The notes under the pieces were generated by a model that did not search any database, was not told the origin of the DNA, and saw nothing but the letters and a program-made list of their open reading frames with translations. Below, one piece after another: positions 16,983-24,866 of a stretch of 64,000 bases of DNA (the stretch's first letter is position 1; every line of letters starts with the position of its first letter). Both the position numbers and the translations under genes were made by a program. This DNA comes from CAZUGO01 sp964619935 (GTDB lineage Bacteria; Planctomycetota; Phycisphaerae; UBA1845; CAIVHJ01). Where the stretch lies: contig CAZUGO010000063.1 in assembly GCA_964619935.1 (NCBI GenBank), positions 1 through 64,000 on the forward strand. Reading direction: 5' to 3'.

Positions 16983-18308
16983 ATGGATCGCGAGTCGCGC
17001 AGCTTCACCATCGTCGGCGCCGGTCTGGGCGGGGCGCTGATGGCCGCCTACCTGGGCAAGGCCGGATACACGGTGCACCTGATCGAGAAACGGCCCGATC
17101 CGCGGGCCGGTAACGTGCCCGCCGGCCGCAGCATCAACCTGGCCCTGTCCACGCGCGGCATCCACGCGTTGGAAGGGGTCGGGGTGCTCGACGTGGTCAT
17201 GAGCACCGCGATTGCCATGCCGGGGCGGATGATGCACTCGATCACCGGCGAGCTGACCTACCAGCCGTACGGCACCGGGCCCCAGCACACCATCCAGTCG
17301 GTGTCACGCGGCGACCTGAACATCGCCCTGCTGAACGCCGCCGAGCGCCACCCGGCGGTCCGCGTGCAGTTCAACACCCGCTGCACCGGCGTGGACCTGG
17401 ACACCGCCACCCTGGAACTCGACCAGGACGGCCGGACCGTTCGCCGGCCCGCCGACATCATCATCGGGTCCGACGGCGCCTTCTCGACCATCCGTGCCCG
17501 CATGCAACATCTCGACCGCTTCGACTATCGGCAGGACTACCTGACCCATGGGTACAAGGAGCTGACCATCCCGCCGGCGGACGGCGGCGGCTTCCGCTTG
17601 GAACGAAACGCCCTGCACATCTGGCCGCGCGGCGGTTACATGATGATCGCCCTGCCCAACCACGACGGCTCGTTCACCTGCACGTTGTTCTGGCCGTTTG
17701 AAGGCCCGGTGAGTTTTGCCGCGGCCTCGGACGACCACCAGGTCCGGCGGATCTTCGAAACCCAGTTTCCCGACGCCCTGCCGCTGATGCCCACGCTGTT
17801 CGACGATTTCTGGGCCAACCCGACCAGTTCGCTGGTCACCGTCCGCTGCCGCCCCTGGTTCCATGGCGATTCCGTGGTGCTGCTCGGCGATGCCGCCCAC
17901 GCCGTGGTGCCGTTCTACGGCCAGGGCATGAACGCATCATTCGAAGACTGCACCGTGCTCAACGAGTGCCTGGCGGCCCGCGCCCCGGACTTCGGCCGGG
18001 CGTTCGCCGAATACCAGCGGCGCCGCAGGGTCCACACCGACACCCTGGCGGACCTCGCCATCGGGAACTTTCACGAGATGCGCGATCACGTGGCCTCTCC
18101 CTGGTTTCTGCTGAAGAAGAAGTTCGAACGACTGCTGCACCGGCTGTTTCCGCGGGCGTTCGTGCCGCTGTACACCCTGGTGACCTTCACGCGCATGCCC
18201 TATGCAGCCGCCCTGGGGCGCTCGCGGCGGCAGAACGGCATCGTGGCCGCCGTGGGGCTGGTTGCCCTGTTGACGGCGATCACCGTGCTGGCGATCCTGG
18301 TCCCCTGA
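16983..18308 (+). CDS. kmo: kynurenine 3-monooxygenase
   Basis: This FAD- and NADPH-dependent hydroxylase turns L-kynurenine into 3-hydroxykynurenine. The 441-residue protein has the FAD dinucleotide fold at the start (T-I-V-G-A-G-L-G-G-A-L-M-A), the R-S-I-N-L-A-L-S-T-R-G segment (near 48), the D-G motif (I-I-G-S-D-G-A-F-S, near 165) and L-L-G-D-A-A-H-A-V-V-P-F-Y-G-Q-G-M-N (near 300). A hydrophobic C-terminal helix (last 22 residues) fits membrane association, as in eukaryotic KMO. The start at 16983 was chosen because homology begins there; the open frame upstream overlaps kynU. It makes the pathway run through the hydroxylated branch. Confidence 0.96.
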   Translation: MDRESRSFTIVGAGLGGALMAAYLGKAGYTVHLIEKRPDPRAGNVPAGRSINLALSTRGIHALEGVGVLDVVMSTAIAMPGRMMHSITGELTYQPYGTGPQHTIQSVSRGDLNIALLNAAERHPAVRVQFNTRCTGVDLDTATLELDQDGRTVRRPADIIIGSDGAFSTIRARMQHLDRFDYRQDYLTHGYKELTIPPADGGGFRLERNALHIWPRGGYMMIALPNHDGSFTCTLFWPFEGPVSFAAASDDHQVRRIFETQFPDALPLMPTLFDDFWANPTSSLVTVRCRPWFHGDSVVLLGDAAHAVVPFYGQGMNASFEDCTVLNECLAARAPDFGRAFAEYQRRRRVHTDTLADLAIGNFHEMRDHVASPWFLLKKKFERLLHRLFPRAFVPLYTLVTFTRMPYAAALGRSRRQNGIVAAVGLVALLTAITVLAILVP

Positions 18309-18342
18309 TCGCATGCGGCCGCCCGGAGTTGGGAGTTGCCCG

Positions 18343-19125
18343 ATGTCCTTGACCTACTCGAATTACCTCAAGATTGAATCCCTGATCGATCTGCAGCAGG
18401 TGGCCTCCGATCCACCGGAACACGATGAGACGCTGTTCATCATCATCCACCAGGTGTACGAGCTGTGGTTCAAGTTGCTGCTGCACGAGTTCGACAAGAT
18501 TTGCCGCGACCTGACCGCCAATGACCTCTTCGCGGCTATCGCCGCCTTCCAGCGAACCTGCACCATCATGAAGACGCTGGTGTCACAGCTCGACATTCTG
18601 GAGACCATGACCCCGATGTCGTTCTTCAGCTTTCGAGACCGCCTGGAATCGGCATCCGGCTTTCAGTCGGCCCAGTTTCGTGAACTGGAGTTTCTGCTGG
18701 GCTTCAAGCGCCCCGAGATGCTGCGCTACCACCAGGAGAATCCCACGGCATTGGCCCGGCTGCAGCGCCGCCTGGAACAGCCGTCGGTGATCGATCACTT
18801 CTACGATTTCCTGGAGCACCGCGGCGTGGTGATCCCCGCGGACCTGCGGCAACCAGGCCCGCCCGGTCCGGCCCGGCCGCACCCGCAGATCCAGGAGGGC
18901 TTGATCGGGCTGTATCGCAACCAGCCCGACGTTGCCATCCTGCTGGAACTGATCACCGACTTCGACGAGGGGCTGCAGGAATGGCGCTACCGCCACGTCA
19001 AGATGGTCGAGCGGACCATCGGACGCCAGCCGGGCACCGGTGGCTCACTGGGGGTGGCCTTCCTGAGACAATCATTGTTCACGCCCCTCTTTGAGGATCT
19101 GTGGATAATCCGTCACCGACTGTAG
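18343..19125 (+). CDS. kynA: tryptophan 2,3-dioxygenase
   Basis: This haem enzyme opens the tryptophan indole ring to N-formylkynurenine, the entry step of the pathway. The 260-residue protein has L-T-Y-S-N-Y-L-K-I at the start, F-I-I-I-H-Q-V-Y-E-L-W-F-K with the active-site His (near 41), F-S-F-R-D-R-L in the middle, and R-H-V-K-M-V-E-R-T-I-G-R-Q-P-G-T-G-G with the haem-ligand His (near 220). GGGAG precedes the ATG at 18343. It lies 34 bases after kmo in the same operon. Length is at the low end of bacterial TDO but complete. Confidence 0.96.
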   Translation: MSLTYSNYLKIESLIDLQQVASDPPEHDETLFIIIHQVYELWFKLLLHEFDKICRDLTANDLFAAIAAFQRTCTIMKTLVSQLDILETMTPMSFFSFRDRLESASGFQSAQFRELEFLLGFKRPEMLRYHQENPTALARLQRRLEQPSVIDHFYDFLEHRGVVIPADLRQPGPPGPARPHPQIQEGLIGLYRNQPDVAILLELITDFDEGLQEWRYRHVKMVERTIGRQPGTGGSLGVAFLRQSLFTPLFEDLWIIRHRL

Positions 19126-19151
19126 CGTCCGTGACGCACGGAGACTCCGTC

Positions 19152-19772
19152 ATGCTGTACGACATCTCGCCGCTGATCAGCTCCGACCTCGCGGTGTTCC
19201 CCGGAGACACGACGCCGACCCGCGAAGTGCTGCTGGACTTGGACCGCGGCGACCACCTGACGCTCTCGACCTTCCGTGGCACCGTACACCTCGGCGCCCA
19301 TGCCGACGCCCCCAGCCATTATGGACGCCGGGCGGCGACCATCGACGAGGTGCCACTGGAGACCTACTGGGGTCCGTGTCAGGTCATTCGGGTGGCCGCC
19401 GCAGCGGGCGCCCGGCTGACCCCGGCCGACCTCACCGTGGACATTGCCGAGCCGCGGGTGCTGCTGGCCACCGGCAGCTATCCGGACCCCCGCCGCTTCA
19501 ACACCGATTTTGTATCACTGGCACCCGAGTTGGTCGACTGGCTCGCCGAGCGCGGCGTGCGGCTGCTGGGCATCGACACGCCCAGCGTGGACCCGGCGAC
19601 CTCCGAAGATCTACCCGCACACCAAGCGTTCCTGCGCCGGGGTCTGTCCATCATCGAAGGGCTGCTGCTTCACGATGTTCCGGAAGGCCGCTACGAACTG
19701 GTGGCCTTGCCGTTGAAACTGCAGGGCTTCGATGCCAGCCCGGTGCGGGCCGCCTTGCGAACCCTGGACTGA
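19152..19772 (+). CDS. kynB: kynurenine formamidase (cyclase family)
   Basis: It hydrolyses N-formylkynurenine to kynurenine and formate. The 206-residue protein matches bacterial KynB: Y-D-I-S-P-L-I at the N-terminus, F-P-G-D-T-T-P near residue 16, the zinc motif H-L-G-A-H-A-D-A-P-S-H-Y near residue 46, and G-I-D-T-P-S-V-D-P near residue 140. The ATG at 19152 follows GGAG. It begins 26 bases after the dioxygenase gene whose product it uses. Confidence 0.95.
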   Translation: MLYDISPLISSDLAVFPGDTTPTREVLLDLDRGDHLTLSTFRGTVHLGAHADAPSHYGRRAATIDEVPLETYWGPCQVIRVAAAAGARLTPADLTVDIAEPRVLLATGSYPDPRRFNTDFVSLAPELVDWLAERGVRLLGIDTPSVDPATSEDLPAHQAFLRRGLSIIEGLLLHDVPEGRYELVALPLKLQGFDASPVRAALRTLD

Positions 19773-19784
19773 GGAGCACCGCCC

Positions 19785-20372
19785 ATGAGCAGCCGCCTGG
19801 AATTGGCCATCGCCCGGTTCGACCAAGTCAACGGCGCCGATCCCAGCACCGAACCCTACCAGGGCGGTGATCATCCGAGTCAATGGGTCTACGGGCGGCG
19901 CATGAGCGAGTGGCTCAACCGCATCGAACCGCAGGCCGGTGAGGCGCTGCAGTTGGCCGCCCGCAGCCAGCACATCCGCCGCTGGGAGATTCCGCGCGAG
20001 CGCTACCCCATGGACCGCCAGGGCTACCTGCGCTGGCGGCAGGATCTGGGCCGCTTTCACGCCGACACCGCCGCAACCCTCCTCGCCGAGGTCGGCTATG
20101 ACGCCGAGACCATCGATCGGGTGCGCGATCTGCTCCAGAAGAAGAATCTCAAGAGTGATCCCGACGCCCAGACCCTTGAGGACGTCATCTGCCTGGTCTT
20201 CCTGGAATCGTACTTCGCGGATTTCTCCACCAAGCACGATCGCGACAAGATCGTGCACATCATCCGCCGGACCTGGAAGAAGATGTCACCCCGCGGACGC
20301 GAGATCGCCTGGGGATTGGAACTCGCTCCGGCCCAGCGCCAACTGGTCGCGGATGCCATCGGTCAGGAGTGA
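19785..20372 (+). CDS. DUF4202 family protein
   Basis: A 195-residue soluble protein resembling the DUF4202 family. It has A-I-A-R-F-D-Q-V-N near the start, then L-A-A-R-S-Q-H-I-R-R-W-E-I-P-R and E-D-V-I-C-L-V-F-L-E-S-Y. The H and D residues spaced along the helices hint at an HD-like fold, but no activity is known. It is the last gene of the + strand operon, twelve bases after kynB, and its end overlaps the end of the convergent gene by ten bases. Its place in a kynurenine operon may be incidental. Confidence 0.75.
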   Translation: MSSRLELAIARFDQVNGADPSTEPYQGGDHPSQWVYGRRMSEWLNRIEPQAGEALQLAARSQHIRRWEIPRERYPMDRQGYLRWRQDLGRFHADTAATLLAEVGYDAETIDRVRDLLQKKNLKSDPDAQTLEDVICLVFLESYFADFSTKHDRDKIVHIIRRTWKKMSPRGREIAWGLELAPAQRQLVADAIGQE

Positions 20373-21523
20373 GCGAGCACGTTCAGCCGCTGCCGCGCGA
20401 CGGTTGCCCAGGTGCTGTCCGGGTCCAGCGCCAGGTACGCCGCCCAATGCGTCCGGGCTTTGGTCGCCAGCGCCGCCTGTTCGTAGCAATTGGCCAGGTT
20501 GTAGTGGGCGTCGGCGTAGTTCGGATCAATGTCCAACGCCGCCCGCAGGTGGCCGATGGCTTGGTCCAGATCGCCCTGCTCCTCGAGAATGTCGGCCAGG
20601 TTGTAGTGGGCGCAGGCCAGCGCGGGTTGGTGCGCCAGGGCGGTGCGGTACAGTTCGGCCGCCGCCTGAGGGTTGCCACGGGCGCGCAGCACGTTGCCGA
20701 GGTTGAAGTAGGCCTCGGCCAATGCCGGGTCGCCGGCGATGGCCCTGCGATAGGCGTCTTCGGCCTGTTCGAACGATTCCTGGTCTTCGTGCTGGCGGCC
20801 CCGCTCAAACCAGGCCGCCGCGTCGGTCGGCTGGGGGCTGAGCGTGATGGGTGGATCGGCCTGGGGGGCACCATCCTCGAACATCAGGGTCAACTGCCCG
20901 TCACACGACATCCGCACCCGACCGATCTCGGCCAACAGCGTGTCGCGATTCTCCATGACGATGCGAAGTTGGGAAAGCGGCCGGTCGCTGCCCGGCAGCA
21001 CCGCCCGCAGTGAACCCAGGCTGCGGCTGATGACCTCCGGTTTGACGCCGCGGTTGACCAGTTCGGCGATGGTCTGCAGCGAGACGATGTCCGCGTAATC
21101 ATAGCGCTCGGCACACGACTGCACCAGGCTCAACAACTCCCAGCGACGCAGGGTCTGCGGAGCGATGTCCAACAGCCGGCAGACCTGCTCCGGCGAGTAC
21201 TGCTTGTCAGGCCGCAGCCGCGGCGGTTCCAGCCCGGCCAGGTCACGGAAGCGACGCTCGGAGACGATCTCGATCGCCGCCCCGCCGCCGTTCAGGGCCT
21301 CGGCCCGCTTCAGCTTGCTACTGACCGAGCCGTCGGGCAGCAACGGCCAGCCCTGCATGCCGACCACCAGCACCGTAGTCCGCCGCGACACGTGGGTCAC
21401 CGGCGTGCCCCCGGCGGCCACCACCGCCGCCTCGGCAGCCCGGCGGGTCATCGCCAGCTTCGCGGTAAAGGCCACCCGGGCCCCGCGCAGGGGTTGGGCC
21501 GCAGCCTCGATATCGTGCGTCAT
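20363..21523 (-). CDS. BRCT - MerR helix-turn-helix - TPR fusion protein
   Basis: A 386-residue protein with three parts. Residues about 10-90 look like a BRCT domain (A-R-V-A-F-T-A-K-L, then G-G-T-P-V-T-H-V-S-R-R-T-T-V-L-V-V-G). Residues 100-160 are a MerR-type DNA-binding region (Y-S-P-E-Q-V-C-R-L-L-D-I-A-P-Q-T-L-R-R-W-E). Residues about 230-380 hold four TPR units (A-Y-F-N-L-G-N-V, A-H-Y-N-L-A-D-I, A-H-Y-N-L-A-N-C). The start at 21523 is preferred because CAGGG precedes it; an in-frame ATG at 21541 lacks a site. It lies beside the ligase and Ku genes on the same strand, so a DNA-repair-linked regulatory role is an inference. Confidence 0.8.
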   Translation of the reverse strand: MTHDIEAAAQPLRGARVAFTAKLAMTRRAAEAAVVAAGGTPVTHVSRRTTVLVVGMQGWPLLPDGSVSSKLKRAEALNGGGAAIEIVSERRFRDLAGLEPPRLRPDKQYSPEQVCRLLDIAPQTLRRWELLSLVQSCAERYDYADIVSLQTIAELVNRGVKPEVISRSLGSLRAVLPGSDRPLSQLRIVMENRDTLLAEIGRVRMSCDGQLTLMFEDGAPQADPPITLSPQPTDAAAWFERGRQHEDQESFEQAEDAYRRAIAGDPALAEAYFNLGNVLRARGNPQAAAELYRTALAHQPALACAHYNLADILEEQGDLDQAIGHLRAALDIDPNYADAHYNLANCYEQAALATKARTHWAAYLALDPDSTWATVARQRLNVLAHS

Positions 21524-21577
21524 GGAACCCTGCGGATTCATGGAGTGAAGCGGTTTCCCACAGTTTGACCCCAGCGG

Positions 21578-22501
21578 CTAACCACCGCGATCCACCAGTC
21601 CGTCGAAGACCGGCCCTCGTAGCATACCCGTTTTGGTCTTTTCGAAAAATCGCACCCGGCAGCTCAACCCGCTGGCCCGCCACACGGCGTCGCCCGGGCC
21701 GCCGGTGGGCGGCGCGTCCAGGGGCGGCTTGTTGACCAGCCGGCGGTACAACTCGGCGCGCTGGCGTTCGGTGAAACCGCTGCCCACCTTGCCTTTGTAG
21801 ATCAGCCGCTTGCGATACCACATGCCCAGCACCAAGGCACTCACAGCCCGGCCCTCGTCCCGCGGGACGAACCCGATGATTTCAAACTCACCGACCTGCG
21901 GCACCTTGATCTTGAGCCAGTCGTCGCTGCGCTTGCCCGGGCGATAGCTGCCGGCCGCCCGCTTGGCGACCACGCCCTCCAGCCCGTGCCGCTGGATCTC
22001 TTCGAAATAGCGGATGCCGTGCTCCACGACCCACTCCGACACCAGGACGTGCGGACTGCTCAGCTTGGTGATGACCTCCTGCAAGCGCTGCCGCCGCTCG
22101 GTCAGCGGTCGGTCCATGATGCTGCGCCTGCGGTGGTACAGCAGGTCGAAGACCATCAAGGTGCACGGCAGGTGCCGGCTGAGCATCTCGATGCGGCGGG
22201 GATCGCCGACGTGGTCGCGCTGTTGCCACTTGGAAAACGACGGCTTGCCGTCCTGCAGCACCACAATCTCGCCGTCCAGTGCCGTCCCGGACGGCAGCTC
22301 GGCCAGGCAGGCGAGTTCCGGGTAGCGGTCGTTCAACGGCGCGAACCGGCGGTTGTGCAGGCGCAAGGACCCCCGCTCGACCAAGGCGATGCAGCGCGTC
22401 CCGTCCCATTTGATTTCAAAGACGTGTTGGTCGGAATCGAACGGGGTCGCCGGCCGGGCCAGCATGGGGCTGATCTGCGTGGGGAATGGAGTGCCGCTCA
22501 T
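21578..22501 (-). CDS. ligD: ATP-dependent DNA ligase (LigD ligase-domain type)
   Basis: A 307-residue ligase that seals nicks and double-strand breaks using ATP. Motif I is E-I-K-W-D-G-T-R with the adenylated Lys near residue 30. Motif III reads A-L-D-G-E-I-V, motif IV E-G-V-V-A-K-R, and motif V W-L-K-I-K. The C-terminal OB domain ends with C-R-V-R-F-F-E-K-T. It corresponds to the ligase part of LigD alone; no polymerase or phosphoesterase domain is attached. It lies directly downstream of the Ku gene, forming a minimal non-homologous end-joining pair. Confidence 0.93.
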   Translation of the reverse strand: MSGTPFPTQISPMLARPATPFDSDQHVFEIKWDGTRCIALVERGSLRLHNRRFAPLNDRYPELACLAELPSGTALDGEIVVLQDGKPSFSKWQQRDHVGDPRRIEMLSRHLPCTLMVFDLLYHRRRSIMDRPLTERRQRLQEVITKLSSPHVLVSEWVVEHGIRYFEEIQRHGLEGVVAKRAAGSYRPGKRSDDWLKIKVPQVGEFEIIGFVPRDEGRAVSALVLGMWYRKRLIYKGKVGSGFTERQRAELYRRLVNKPPLDAPPTGGPGDAVWRASGLSCRVRFFEKTKTGMLRGPVFDGLVDRGG

Positions 22502-22540
22502 GGCCCATCGGTTCGCAGCCGCACCCCTGACGCCGGCGGC

Positions 22541-23383
22541 CTACGCCCCCTTGGCCTTTTTCTTGCGGGCGGCGGTCTTCTTGACGCTCCTGGCCGGCGG
22601 TTTCTTCTTGACGTCGGCGGCAACACTCTGTTTGAGGGCCTCCATGAAGTTGAGCACCTTGCCGGCCTCGGCCTCCTGCACCAGCACCGGTTCCGACCCG
22701 TCGATCTTGGCCTTGATGACCTCGAGCAACGCTTCCTGGTAGCGATCGGTGAACCCGGCGGTGTCCAGCGGGCTGGACTTGGACTCGATCAACTGCTCGG
22801 CGAGTTTCAGTTGATCCTTGGGCACGGCGCCTTCGGTGATCTCTTCAAAGTAGGATGCCGACGAGCGGATCTCCGCGGCGTACCGCAGCGTGGTCAACAT
22901 GAAGCCCTTGTCCTCGACCTTCAAGGCCACGACATATTCCTTGCCGACCATGACCACGCGACCGATCCCGATCTTGCCGGTTTTCTGCAACGCCTCGCGG
23001 ATGACGCGGAAGGCCTCTTCGGCCACCGGACCGTCGGGAGCCACGTAGTAGGGCGTGTTCCAATAGATGGGATCGAGCTCGCCCGCATCCACAAACTGGA
23101 CAATCTCGACGATCTTGGTGGTCTCCAGGCGAATCTGATCCAGGTCCGACTCCTCGATGACCACGTACTTGCCCTTCTCGTACTGGTAGCCCTTGACCAC
23201 TTCGGATCGCGGAACGTCGCCGTGTTCCGGGCAATTCAGGTTGTTCCTGAGCCGCTGGTGGCAGTCGCGATGCAGTTGGTTGAGCGAGACCTTGGCGGTG
23301 CTGGTCACGGCGTTGTACAGCCGCACCGGAATGGCGATCAGGGACAGCTTGAGTTGACCTTTCCAGGAAGCTCGTGGGGGCAT
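22541..23383 (-). CDS. ku: Ku protein (bacterial NHEJ)
   Basis: Bacterial Ku forms a homodimer ring on DNA ends and recruits LigD. The 280-residue protein opens R-A-S-W-K-G-Q-L-K-L-S-L-I-A-I-P-V-R-L-Y. It has the core motif V-V-K-G-Y-Q-Y-E-K-G-K-Y-V-V-I near residue 65 and ends with a Lys-rich tail (K-K-T-A-A-R-K-K-K-A-K) that probably binds DNA. The ATG at 23383 follows GAGGAG. The ligase gene follows within about 40 bases on the same strand, so the two are an operon. Confidence 0.96.
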   Translation of the reverse strand: MPPRASWKGQLKLSLIAIPVRLYNAVTSTAKVSLNQLHRDCHQRLRNNLNCPEHGDVPRSEVVKGYQYEKGKYVVIEESDLDQIRLETTKIVEIVQFVDAGELDPIYWNTPYYVAPDGPVAEEAFRVIREALQKTGKIGIGRVVMVGKEYVVALKVEDKGFMLTTLRYAAEIRSSASYFEEITEGAVPKDQLKLAEQLIESKSSPLDTAGFTDRYQEALLEVIKAKIDGSEPVLVQEAEAGKVLNFMEALKQSVAADVKKKPPARSVKKTAARKKKAKGA

Positions 23384-23563
23384 GATCGACTCCTCTTTCA
23401 GCCCGTGACCTGCGCCAGGTGCCTCGGGCATGCCCGTCCGCGCACCATCGATGATACCGGCCGCCGCGGGCCGCAACAAGGATCTCACAGGGTTATCGTC
23501 AGCCGGGTGCCGCCGCATGCAGTGGATTTGGGCGGAAGCCGGATGACCGGCCCCGGGGACGCC

Positions 23564-24313
23564 TCACGACGCGTAGGACGGCGGCACGACAAACTGCGGC
23601 TCGTGATTCTGCGCTCGGGTGACATCCACAATCCGATCGATGATCGCCGGGAGGTGGTCGGCGGTCCGCCGCGAGACGTGCAACAGAAAATCGTTGGCCC
23701 CCGGCCACATGGTGTGCATCCACATGCGGGCCGGCAGGACCTGCAGGATATGAGCCAGATGAGCACCGGCCTCCTGATCGTCGGCAAAGCGCCGGAGAAT
23801 GGGCGCCACGTCCGGATGATGCAGCCAGTCTTCGGTGTCAATGTCCCAACGGCGATGGCGAATCTGGTGCCCCACCGCCCAGGACCACCCAGCCAGCCCG
23901 CCCTGTCCGTAGGGTGGACGGAACACCCGCAGCGGCTCCGGCACCATGCCGCCGAAGTACTCAACGCAGCGATCCAGGTCGTGATGAATGTCGCCGCCGC
24001 GCACCCACCAGTTCCACCACAGGTCGGGGTCATGAGAATAGCAGTGGATCGCCGGGAGGTGGCCGGCGTCAACAATCATCCGGACGCCGCGCTTGAACAA
24101 CCCTTTGGGCGGCCGGGCCCCGGCCTTCCAGGGGTACGCCGGCCCGCGCAGGAAGAATACCGCCGGAATCGGGTGCGGCTGATGGGTCTGCAAGGTAGCC
24201 AGAATCGATCGCAGCGGGGCCAGCAGGGCGTCGCCGTCGCCCGGTTGGTAGGTGGTCACGTCGGCAGGCAGTGGCCCGTCGTCGAAGGTCAGAATCCACT
24301 CCGCTGGGCGCAT
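23564..24313 (-). CDS. polysaccharide deacetylase family protein (NodB-like)
   Basis: A 249-residue NodB-homology hydrolase, the family that removes N-acetyl groups from amino sugars. Motif 1 is I-L-T-F-D-D-G-P with the catalytic and metal Asp residues (near 11). Motif 2 reads H-C-Y-S-H-D-P-D, keeping the two metal His residues (near 100). R-P-P-Y-G-Q near 135 is motif 3. No signal peptide or membrane helix is seen. The ATG at 24313 follows CAGGAG. It sits 20 bases after the 2-aminomuconate deaminase gene, so it may be co-transcribed, but a link to tryptophan breakdown is not obvious. Confidence 0.8.
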   Translation of the reverse strand: MRPAEWILTFDDGPLPADVTTYQPGDGDALLAPLRSILATLQTHQPHPIPAVFFLRGPAYPWKAGARPPKGLFKRGVRMIVDAGHLPAIHCYSHDPDLWWNWWVRGGDIHHDLDRCVEYFGGMVPEPLRVFRPPYGQGGLAGWSWAVGHQIRHRRWDIDTEDWLHHPDVAPILRRFADDQEAGAHLAHILQVLPARMWMHTMWPGANDFLLHVSRRTADHLPAIIDRIVDVTRAQNHEPQFVVPPSYAS

Positions 24314-24333
24314 GGCGTACACTCCTGCACGGT

Positions 24334-24768
24334 TCAACCAATGGTGGCAATGACCTTGAGTTCCACCGCGATCGGCGTGGGCAAGGCACCGACCTGCACC
24401 GTCGTGCGGGTGGGCTGGTTGTCGGCGAAGTACTCGGCATACAGGGCGTTGAAGGTGGCGAAGTCGCGCTTCATGTCGGTCAGGAACACGGTGACGTCGA
24501 CGATGTGCTCCCAACTCGAGCCGGCATCCTCCAGCACCGTCTTGACGTTGTCGAACACGGCGCGGCACTGGGCGGCGATGTCGTAGGCGATCACGGCGCC
24601 ATCGGACCCCAGGGTCACGCCGGGGATCTCGCGGCTGCCGCGGGCCCGCGGGCCCATACCGGACAGAAACAACAGGGTGCCCACCTGCCGGGCGTGAGGA
24701 AAGGCACCGACCGGCTCGGGCGCACGGGTGCTGATCACCTTCCTTGAGCGAGCGTCTTCGTTAGACAC
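24334..24768 (-). CDS. amnD: 2-aminomuconate deaminase (RidA family)
   Basis: A 144-residue RidA/YjgF-fold enzyme converting 2-aminomuconate to 4-oxalocrotonate and ammonia. It follows the bacterial AmnD/NbaF pattern closely: R-A-P-E-P-V-G-A-F-P-H-A-R-Q-V-G near residue 13, L-F-L-S-G-M-G-P-R near 33, D-V-T-V-F-L-T-D-M-K-R-D-F-A near 93 and P-T-P-I-A-V-E-L-K-V-I-A at the end. Translation starts at GTG (24768), eight bases after AAGGAG; no ATG fits. It lies about 100 bases downstream of the semialdehyde dehydrogenase gene that makes its substrate. Confidence 0.9.
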   Translation of the reverse strand: MSNEDARSRKVISTRAPEPVGAFPHARQVGTLLFLSGMGPRARGSREIPGVTLGSDGAVIAYDIAAQCRAVFDNVKTVLEDAGSSWEHIVDVTVFLTDMKRDFATFNALYAEYFADNQPTRTTVQVGALPTPIAVELKVIATIG

Positions 24769-24866
24769 GCTGCGACTCCTTGAGTATGAACCCACACACC
24801 GGCAACCCGAGACGCACACCCGGGTCGCGGAACGCACATCGGATCGCCGGCGCCAGTGCGCGCGGA

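Noticed and set aside
21986..24586. 866-residue + strand open frame over ligase, Ku and deacetylase
   Set aside because: A shadow of three well-supported genes on the other strand.
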